Both the position numbers and the translations under genes were made by a program. Under the pieces are notes generated by a model. It saw only the letters and a program-made list of their open reading frames with translations. It did no database searches and was not told the origin of the DNA. From Aquatica leii (lineage: Eukaryota; Arthropoda; Insecta; Coleoptera; Lampyridae): a stretch of 64,000 bases of DNA. Below are positions 57,010 through 64,000 of the stretch, piece after piece. The first letter of the stretch is position 1; each line of letters begins with the position of its first letter. Location: NCBI GenBank assembly GCA_035610365.1, contig CM069434.1, positions 105,202,806-105,266,805 on the forward strand, written 5' to 3'.

Positions 57010-57411
57010 TACATTTATACAACGTTTCACTCTCGGTAAATTGTAGTTTTACATTTATTTTAAGAGCTACGACAAAACAATACAAATAAAAACATAATAG
57101 GTAGCAGTTTTATTAAGGCACTAGTTTTTATAACTACAACAATCATAACAAAGCAAGACGGGTTAAGCAAAAAATATAAAACAAAACATAATACTTTTGT
57201 TAAAACTATTTCCGCACAGTCTACACTGTGTCCCATTTTGGGCGAGACTTTCTTGGCTATTAATAAAAATGAAAACTTGCTGTTTTCACAAAATCCGCAA
57301 GTTTCCATCTTTATTAAAATGAAAAAGTACATACCAGTTTCGCTGTAAGATTAATCTTCTCAGTCTTTATATCCGACCAAGCGCAAAAAATCGTTCCTAC
57401 AATCTGTGCAT
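57010..57411. other. 3' region of the recombinase gene
   Basis: AT-rich, no ORF on the coding strand beyond the stop at 57412. Probably the 3' UTR and terminal spacer of the element. Confidence 0.4.
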
Positions 57412-60400
57412 TTATTTTCTTTTTTGGTACTCGTTTTGTATAAATACTTTAATTTTAAGCCAATCTTTGTTTTTAAGCACTTCAGAGTATTGACTTTTTA
57501 ATTCCTCGCACTCGTTTTTCTTTGGAGGCCTTTTATTTTTTATATGGTAGGCAAAAAAATTTTTTACAATATTTTTTTGTTCACTGGTCCACTTAATAAG
57601 TGACCTTTTTTTTTTAGTTACAATGTAGTTTTCTTTCTCTTTTGGCGTTTTATTTTCTGAACTTGTAGAAATAGATGGTTCTATCGTTTCAGGAATTTCA
57701 GAAACAGAAGGCGATGAGTTACTACGTTTACCTTCTTCACCCTCCATCATTAAATCTTCTTCCAGATTTATGTGGATTTCATTAAGAGCTTTTCCTTTAA
57801 ATTGAGCGGCTTCTCCCTTCTCCATTAAAACTAAAAGCTTTGATATTTTAGCAGTCTGGAACACATCATCCGGTAAACGATAGTTTTCTCTATGTATCCC
57901 AAGAGTATGACCCATGAAGTTAGCTAACTGCTCTAAATCGTTTTCCGACATATTAAATAATTGTGTAAGTGTAGCTAAGTGTTTTCGTAGTTTGGTAGAA
58001 GTAATAGCACTTGGATTTTTTGCTCCACATGCCACTGCATATTTGCGTATTACTTTGTAACCGCAAATTGGTTCGTTTGTTCGTGGATTTCCAAATAAAA
58101 ACAAGTTATTTTTACTTACAAACTTTTTGCGATAATTTAATAAAACTTTTATGTGCGCTTGAGTATCTGGGCTAAAAAGAACCGGCACGCCACGTCCTCT
58201 TTTGCCTCTTATTACAATTCTTTTAAACCGGCTGAGAAGCACTTTTTCGGTTAATGACACCGCTTCGGAGAACTCTTCATAAGTTGAATTAGCATTGCTA
58301 TTATTAGACATTTCATAGATGTCAAGTTTTAATCTTTGCAATTCACCGGGACGTCTACGATTTAATAATATAACACGACAAAAAATAGTTTCTAAAAGCA
58401 CTGTGTAATTGCTTACATCAACCTTATTATTAAAAGCTTTAACGGCTGAAGTAGCTTTTGAAATTAAATAGCTTTTTAACAATTTTAAGTCACTAGCAAG
58501 TGGAACAATTGTGACCTTATTCCATTTATTTGTATTAAGGTCACTAGCAGCTTGACTAGAAACCTCATACTGCCATTGTGATTCAATGACTTTGATTAAA
58601 GTTTTTAAATCTGCCTCTGCCTCAGCAGATGTAACTTTTTCGGCAATTTCCTTTCTTTTTAAAGCAAAGATAATAGCAATTTCCGCGCACTGCTTTAAAT
58701 ACGTGCCCATGTGCATTGCATAGGTTGGAGAAATATATTTGTCCTTCTCAGCATTATATTTTGCGACTATTTTTGTGGCAGCAACTATAATGTCAAAATA
58801 TTTGGGTTTCAGAGCATCAAATAGACATTTTATAGCCGGCTCAATTTTTTTAAGTTCTATTAGCAAACGAGCTATCTCTCTCATTTTTCTGGATGTTACA
58901 GCAATAAAATGTTTTTCCCTATGAATTCGCATATATCTGGCTCCATACGCACAAATAAGGGGGTCTTTTTTCGCAACGAGAGAAATTTCATCTGCTCTCA
59001 TTCTAGGGAAAACAGTGTTTTTTAGTGCTGAGTCGATTCTCAAATTAGCCACTAAGATATTTTGAGCAGCTGCTTTATGATTTTTACTTTTTGAATCCGT
59101 ACACCTACTTCTATGCTTCCATAACAGTTTTGCAGAGGAAAACCAAGACAATGGTCGCAGGCCAAAAGATCTCTTGCTGCACGTAACCTTTGGACTGGCT
59201 TACAAGCAACGTTACTGTTCAAAAAATTTCCTTTTTTTCTTAATAGATCTAATAGCGACTTTCTTTCTCTACTACCTGGAGGTTTGGACAAAATTTTCTG
59301 AACTTCAACTTCAGACGTATGATTACGTGTGATATGTCTTGCAAAGTTTAACACGGAAGTCTCACAATAAAAACAAAAATCCATCTTCTTTTTTCCTTTG
59401 CGAACTTCCCCATTATGCTTATAAATTCCAAAATGATGTTTTTCAGCTGGTTCAGTAACTGAAGTTAAAAATTTGGTGGGGTTTGTTAGAGAATTACATG
59501 CTTGATCCTCGCGAAAAACTAATTTATTATTGTTTTCTATTGATTCAGACACGGAAACAAAGGGTTCGTCCAAAAGATCAGTTGATCTGTCCTGAAAAAA
59601 AGTATGCAGAGTGTATCTTTATTCCATCAGAATATTTAAGAAGGTGATTTCAAATGCAAACATTGTAGTCAATCATATAAAAGAAATTGAAAAAGTTAAA
59701 CGTTATCTTGTTACAGAATGTCAAAGTTCAATGTTTATTTTTATTTCTGAGAATAATTCGCATTTAACAATTTAGTTCTTCAAAAAATACCATAGGAATT
59801 ACAGTTTACTATCAGTAAACGGTTTTAACCAACGTTCTAAAACGTTATTAGTTTCATGCCTGACGTCATTTATTGGTAAGAATTAAGTGTTTCAAAACGG
59901 TTTAAAGACAGTTTATCAAGAAAAACTAAATTTAAAGTTTAAAGTTACATTACACTGAACTACTAGTATTCTAGTATGATTAAGCCGAAACTTTAGTTTA
60001 AAGATGACGTCTGCGTTAGGTATCATTATAGCAAAGCCTGCAGTTATTATGTTAGATATCCATGATTCTTTAAAAGGCTTTCGTACTGCATGTCATGTCC
60101 GAATCGGAAATCACTAAAATTTGACGTTTGGGATCGTTTCAGATCGACTTCTGAAGACACTGATATGAATGTCAAAACGTTAAGTGTTAATGATTTGCGA
60201 TTCGGACGTGACATACACCCCAATAACCTTTATGGACTACCAACTGCCACGGAAGCATACAATCTAAAATTTATGATCCTGGTAGTTTTTTACTTACACC
60301 GTTTAAAAATTACTTCTAATACTATTATACCTTTTTTTCACACTTACCACTTGTTTATCACAAGCTTTTGCGAGTTCTTTGGCAAAACTGTCGTTAGATT

Positions 60401-60782
60401 CGTTTCCAGAATCTGAATCTTCCGTACCACTACTTGGAATGTATTCACTTTCACTACTAGAAGATGCGACGTCATTATTACTAGTACCCTTTACTTCAAC
60501 ACAAGATGTTACTTTTGTTGATTCTAGCTGTTTTAAACTATCAGATTCATTTATAAATGTGTCTGTGACAAAAAGCTTTCTTTTTGCCTTTTGCAGCTGC
60601 GTTACGTGCATGTTTTCAGTTAAGGAAACTACTCGATTTTGAACTTTCTTCGAAGGAGTAGTAATTTGACTATCATTTGTTGATACGTGATTATTTAGCA
60701 ATTCATGTTGTCCTAAAAGAGACAACAATGATAAAATACTTGGTACTAGTGGTAGACGATCACTTTTTTTCAGATCAAACAA
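57412..60782 (-). pseudogene. Tyrosine-recombinase-like protein with N-terminal zinc fingers, one frameshift
   Basis: Upstream exon 60782-60348 (start uncertain) is acidic/Ser-rich (SSSSESEYIPSSGTEDSDSG) and ends at a good donor (AAGTG|GTAAGT). A 756-nt intron follows to an acceptor at 59592 (TTTTTTTCAG). The second exon gives a C2H2 finger (DFCFYCETSVLNFARHITRN) and CDHC near 59,150, where one frameshift shifts to WFSSAKLLWKHRSRC. The remaining 570 codons are open. Recombinase motifs: NRRRPGEL (Arg, ~residue 265 of the 579-codon ORF), TSTKLRKHLATL (~389; Arg present, the His of HxxR is Thr), MGH (~414) and HRENYR (nucleophile Tyr, ~423). The C-terminal tail is acidic then MYB-like (KWTSEQKNIVKNFFAYHI). 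This family is multi-copy in insects; function unproven. Confidence 0.75.
60090..60214. mobile_element. 125-bp foldback MITE in the recombinase intron
   Basis: ATGTCATGTCCGAATCGGAA at 60090 pairs with the inverted TTGCGATTCGGACGTGACAT ending at 60214. The arms extend over ~42 bp with about six mismatches (through …TTAACGTTTT). It lies between donor and acceptor, so it would be spliced out. No clear target duplication. Confidence 0.7.
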
Positions 60783-62334
60783 ACAAAAAACAAAAAGTAT
60801 GATTAACTAAGAGATTAATGACTGAATCTGGTAAGTCAAATCTAAACCGTTAAATATTAACTTTAGAGTGAAACGGTGTGTGCTTTCTGATCTTAATTTT
60901 TAAGATAGTATTTACTGATGTAATTTTCATGTTATTTTAACTTTACATTTCATAGTCTCAAATTATGTATGTTGTTAACCTTTACTTTATAGAATCAGGT
61001 CATCATAAAGATTGATTATAACTTTAATTTATAGTTTATCAAAAAGTTATTTAAATGACAAATTTAATACGTTATAATATCTACAATGTAGTTAGTTAAA
61101 AAAATATTAGAAATTAAATACTACAGAAAATTACATTCATATGTTTTTTCGCGTTTTCATTAAAACATTTCAAATTGGGACTTTAGAGTGTGGAGCATAG
61201 TACCTACCGCTTTAAGTTTATTGAACTTAAAAAATGCAATTTTCATACTAGTTTTCAATTTTAGATTAATTGATAGTCACTTTCAGTTTAGCGAGGAATT
61301 TAAGTATTTGGTTGAACTAGAAGTTTGGTTTACATGATCGCCTCTGAGACAGAGCAAAAAATGATATATTTTATATGTATGTTACGTTTTTTCAAAAAGG
61401 TACTGACAATACTAAAGATTCACTTTTGCTTTGCTCAAAAAGAAGCACGTTAACCGAAAACGCAATACGATTAGAAAACAAATTTTGGTTTAATTTTTAT
61501 TGTTAAGATTTAGAGCCTGTCATTTTTTAAATGTCAATAAGTCAAAATTAAACTGCTAAACAATTGAAGCACTACAAGCAAATTTTTAGGTTGAATTTTA
61601 AGTGAAGTTATCGGTTATTTTCACTATAAAACCAAATGGTTTGTGGAAACCCGGTTCATACAAAGTTTGGTTAAAACATACTTTTCTTTGACACCCTGTG
61701 GGTATTAAGACTTTAAAATCAAAGTAAATAACAACTATTAGAAAATATTAGGGCTTACTATGAATAAGTAAATTTCTTTCATTTCCATTTGTTCCTTTTG
61801 TTTCATAGTTGGAAATGTTCAGAAAGTCTATACGATTTCTATCCTTCATGCAAAGAGCATTCAGTAAAATTTTTGTTTTTCTGTCCATATCTGAAAGCAA
61901 CAAATATCGTTGTAGTTTATGTCATTTTTTAATTTTACCATTGTATAAAACGATAGCGAACTGCTTATTTACTTACCAGAAATTTTCAAATAGACGCCGC
62001 ACTTATTCTACTTTTCACAAAGCACGTAACTTACTGCGCGGGAACAATTACTAACGAAATAACGAATAAAGAATTACCGAGAACGCATTGGTCCAACAAT
62101 AACATAAAACAAACACATTGTTGCCAAGCGGTCGCAAACGAAAAGGACGCCCAGCAATCGACGACTTGAAACTAAAATATATCCTGACGACTATACAGAT
62201 GGTGCGAACCCCGCCTCTAGGGATAAACGCGTTTAACTAATAATATACTAACAGAATATAAAAAAACGATTTTTCTATTATCTGGGCGCCCAAACAAAAT
62301 GTGATTTTTTGAACAGTTAGGATAGCCTGTAGAC
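60783..62334. other. 5' region of the recombinase gene, no ORF
   Basis: 1.5 kb of AT-rich sequence upstream of the gene, presumably its promoter and leader. An acceptor-like TGTCTCTTTTAG at 60717 suggests the acidic exon may begin there and a first exon may lie in this stretch, but none is recognisable. Confidence 0.4.
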
Positions 62335-62427
62335 CGTTTGTATGGCAAAACAACAGAGCGTCCGTATACGGACGCTCTGTTGCAGCCGGACGCTGGGAAG
62401 ATAGTGATTCGTTAATGTACGGACGCT
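62145..62427 (-). repeat. Right subterminal AGCGTCC cluster
   Basis: GGACGCC at 62145 and GGACGCT (= AGCGTCC inverted) at 62370, 62388 and 62421, plus one direct AGCGTCC at 62357. The main orientation mirrors that of the left cluster. Confidence 0.75.
62351..62382. repeat. Perfect 32-bp palindrome with two AGCGTCC sites
   Basis: CAACAGAGCGTCCGTA followed directly by its exact reverse complement, no loop. It places two motif copies head to head at the element's right end. Confidence 0.9.
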
Positions 62428-62441
62428 AAGAAAATAGTAGG

Positions 62442-62444
<3 letters not shown>

Positions 62445-62490
<46 letters not shown>
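62445..62490. repeat. (TA)n microsatellite, right of the 6.1-kb element
   Basis: About 45 bp of TA repeat; counterpart of 56276-56334. Confidence 0.9.
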
Positions 62491-62492
<2 letters not shown>

Positions 62493-62691
62493 TACAGGAA
62501 GTAATGTTGCAACAACAGCCACAGAAGTTTGGAGTAAGACCGACTACATGCTTATTGCAATTTTTGTTTTGACAGCCATACTAATAGTATACTTAATTGG
62601 AAAGAAGATTATTAATTCAATGCGGGTGATAGTCCGAGAAGAAATTAACAAGCACGAAATAAGAAGATCCCGGGAACATGTAGATGAGTAG
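62491..62691 (+). CDS. Unrecognised C-terminal fragment with one transmembrane segment
   Basis: The open frame enters from the TA repeat and ends at TAG 62691. It has a polar start (VATTATEVWSKTDY), one clear membrane helix (MLIAIFVLTAILIVYLIG) and a basic/charged tail (MRVIVREEINKHEIRRSREH). No start codon of its own, so the 5' part was probably separated by the 6.1-kb insertion. The shape (ectodomain end, membrane span, short basic tail) would suit the end of an envelope-like or accessory protein of a retroelement, but I see no specific family motif. Confidence 0.4.
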
Positions 62692-62848
62692 TGCCGCCAA
62701 TAATAGTTATTAGTGCAAGTGTTGTGTTTGGTTAATATGTGCAAATTTGCGCGAAATAAGGAATATTTTACAAAAGAGAAACACAATTAATGTAAGTCAG
62801 ATATAAATATATATTCATTAATGTACACTAGTTTTAATTTGTAAATTA

Positions 62849-63058
62849 ATGTCGGAATTTAAAAATTTATGGGAAGAAGTTAAGTCTTTCAAACGAAATG
62901 TAATTAAAGATAGTCAAGAAAGACGTGAAAATGTAGAAGTATTAAATACTAAATTAATTAAAATAAAAAAATTTAGGAAAACTTTAGACGATTTTAGGCT
63001 AGAATTTAACAAAAGTACGCATAATTTAGATAGTATTGAATTAGTTAAAAACTATTGA
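62849..63058 (+). CDS. Unrecognised small ORF, 69 aa, helical
   Basis: ATG at 62849: MSEFKNLWEEVKSFKRNVIK, then a strongly charged, probably coiled-coil sequence to a stop at 63058. It sits 5 bases before the first heat-shock-type pentamer of the downstream LTR. It may be the start of a Gag-like protein truncated by that LTR, or chance. Confidence 0.35.
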   Translation: MSEFKNLWEEVKSFKRNVIKDSQERRENVEVLNTKLIKIKKFRKTLDDFRLEFNKSTHNLDSIELVKNY

Positions 63059-63059
63059 A

Positions 63060-63507
63060 ACATTCAAGAAATATCTTGCAAATGCAAGAGCCTTCTAGAA
63101 GCTGTCTAGAAGATATAGCGAAAAGTAGGGAACGTTCGAGAAGGATTCGACAAGGATTCGCCGATGTCTATAAATGCCGAACATGGAAATCGTAGGTCAG
63201 TTATTGCTGGAATGCGAATGTGTTAAGAAGATTATCAAGTGGAAATAAATCGTTAGCACGCGTCTGTCTACATAAATAAATCGAGAATAATCGAGTGAAC
63301 GTGACTTACAGTGTGAAATCCGAGGACGTTATCTAATCTTAAGTGATAGTGTTATACAACGGTTATACATAAATTATAGTGTAAGTGTTTTTATTATTAG
63401 ATTTTATTAGTTCGGTTAATTTAAAAGTGTACATATTTCTATAATAAGTAAACGTAGTTTTAGTCGTTTTAAATAAATTAGTTTTTAATAAATAAATACG
63501 CAACACT
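63060..63507 (+). repeat. LTR of a gypsy-type element at the right edge
   Basis: Contains promoter, leader-like AT-rich sequence and an end …AATACGCAACA comparable to the copy A2 LTR end. Gag follows immediately without a recognisable primer-binding site, so a short leader deletion is likely. The left boundary is uncertain. Confidence 0.6.
63063..63201 (+). promoter_or_regulatory. LTR promoter with clustered heat-shock-type elements, TATA box and initiator
   Basis: TTCAAGAA (63063-63070), TTCTAGAA (63093-63100), TAGAAG (63108) and GAACGTTCGAGAAGGATTC (63130-63148) are GAA/TTC pentamers in alternating orientation. They lie 25-105 bases upstream of TATAAAT (63169-63175). An arthropod initiator TCAGTT has its A at 63199, 30 bases after the TATA start. 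This is the layout of hsp-type promoters; heat induction is an inference. Confidence 0.65.
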
Positions 63508-63509
63508 AT

Positions 63510-64000
63510 GTTAGTGAAATTATTGCGACATTAGGAGACACTGAAGACATTTTAAATAAGCGATTGGAATCAATATTAAAAGTAAAGTCAAACGACGGTT
63601 TAAGCTCAGAAATAAATCTAGATAACGTATTAATTATGGGGGAAAAATTTAATTTGAAAACCGCGGGTAGTTTATTACCAGTCATGGATGGGTCTGAAAA
63701 TGTAACTAAGCAATTAATTGATGCAATTGAATTGACTCTCTGTTGAACGAAGAAGGAAAAAAAATTTTAACAAAGTATATTTTAAAAACGCGCCTTTCTC
63801 AAAATGCAAAGATTCGCCTAAATTTAGAGTATGCAAACAACGAATCTCTTGTTAATGATTTAAAGAAACATTTTATTACTCAGAAAACCGCTGCAGTTTT
63901 ATCTTTACAGTTAGGCAGTATTAGGCAAGGTAATCGAAATGTGGAAGAATACGGTCAGACAATAGAGGAATTGTTAGTTGATTTAACAATTTCTCAAGCG
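63510..64000 (+). pseudogene. Gypsy-type gag, 5' part, continues past the window
   Basis: Open frame with IIATLGDTEDILNKRLESI, FNLKTAGSLLPVMDGSENVT and LIDAIEL, then a frameshift at about 63735 and, in the next frame, KKILTKYILKTRLSQNAKIR, LVNDLKKHFITQKTAAVLSL and VEEYGQTIEELLVDLTISQA at the window edge. The LTISQA-type block marks the Gag of gypsy (errantivirus-like) elements. This differs from the Gag of copies A1/A2 although the LTR is alike. Broken by at least one frameshift in the visible part. Confidence 0.8.

Larger units (their letters stand above)
56335..62444. mobile_element. 6.1-kb element with AGCGTCC subterminal repeats and a tyrosine-recombinase-like gene
   Basis: Both edges abut TA repeats. 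The first 25 bases (ACATCTTGTTATCTTCGCGG…) match the inverted last 25 (GTATCCTACTATTTTCTTAG…) at about 16 positions, and eight of nine mismatches are transitions, as expected for a decayed TIR. The motif AGCGTCC occurs repeatedly in the first 300 bp in one orientation and in the last 300 bp mostly in the opposite one. The gene inside (57412-60782, minus) encodes a tyrosine-recombinase-like protein. Known Cryptons carry such enzymes but lack TIRs, so the combination is unusual. Confidence 0.65.

Noticed and set aside
61809-62054. 81-codon plus-strand ORF upstream of the recombinase gene
   Set aside because: No recognisable motif, AT-rich composition, opposite strand to the only supported gene of the element.

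Overview
This window is animal nuclear DNA, almost certainly from an insect. It has a spliced carboxylesterase with five introns of 48-54 nt, TATA + TCAGT-type core promoters, and the transposon families of arthropod genomes: Ty3/gypsy, jockey/CR1/I-like LINEs, pogo, hAT, P-element and IS630/Tc1-like elements. I see no bacterial operon, rRNA, tRNA or CRISPR array. The order of insect cannot be fixed from the sequence; the very short introns would suit a beetle. Apart from the esterase, nearly everything recognisable is a mobile element, mostly decayed.

Layout. 1-1,220: internally deleted Ty3/gypsy copy (minus). 1,340-5,240: jockey-like LINE scrap, DDE_3 transposase (minus), second LINE scrap (minus) between inverted repeats. 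6,340-7,803: the 3' six exons of a carboxylesterase ending in KDEL. 8,097-10,587: a 2.5-kb element with ~120-bp terminal inverted repeats (TIRs) carrying a multi-copy arthropod gene of unknown function. 10,870-15,078: CR1/L2-type LINE with PHD-finger ORF1 and an (ACTT)n tail. 15,640-18,853: gag-protease remnant and a pogo-like transposase. 21,342-23,377: gypsy pol remnant split by a foldback MITE. 24,053-28,022: single-ORF LINE with an extremely purine-rich strand.

28,352-42,846 is a nested set of retrotransposons. The outer CsRn1-like element (plus) is split in its protease by a second CsRn1-like element (minus, 29,420-38,223). That one is split in its integrase by a young gypsy/mag-like element (plus, 30,570-35,187) with an unbroken 1,396-codon ORF. 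The outer element also carries a 5'-truncated LINE (39,092-40,615). Target-site duplications and LTR divergence (about 15/186, 5/208 and 2/165 differences by eye) agree on the order of insertion.

43,526-46,002: second copy of the purine-rich LINE (minus), split by a short hAT element. 46,476-47,658: P-element-like transposase (minus) with an in-frame tandem exon duplication. 47,800-52,420: second gypsy copy, split by a solo-LTR-like insertion. 52,858-55,500: ZMYM1-type hAT gene, split by a hAT-type MITE made of GATACGTATC repeats. 56,335-62,444: a ~6.1-kb element inserted in a (TA)n tract, with decayed TIRs, many AGCGTCC subterminal motifs and a spliced tyrosine-recombinase-like gene. 63,063-64,000: an LTR whose promoter is packed with heat-shock-type GAA/TTC pentamers, followed by a gypsy gag that runs off the window.

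The best candidates for something not yet described are the 2.5-kb TIR element around the unknown gene, the tyrosine-recombinase element with AGCGTCC end repeats, and the heat-shock-element LTR promoters. Only the young gypsy element looks able to move itself; most other copies have frameshifts, stops or deletions.
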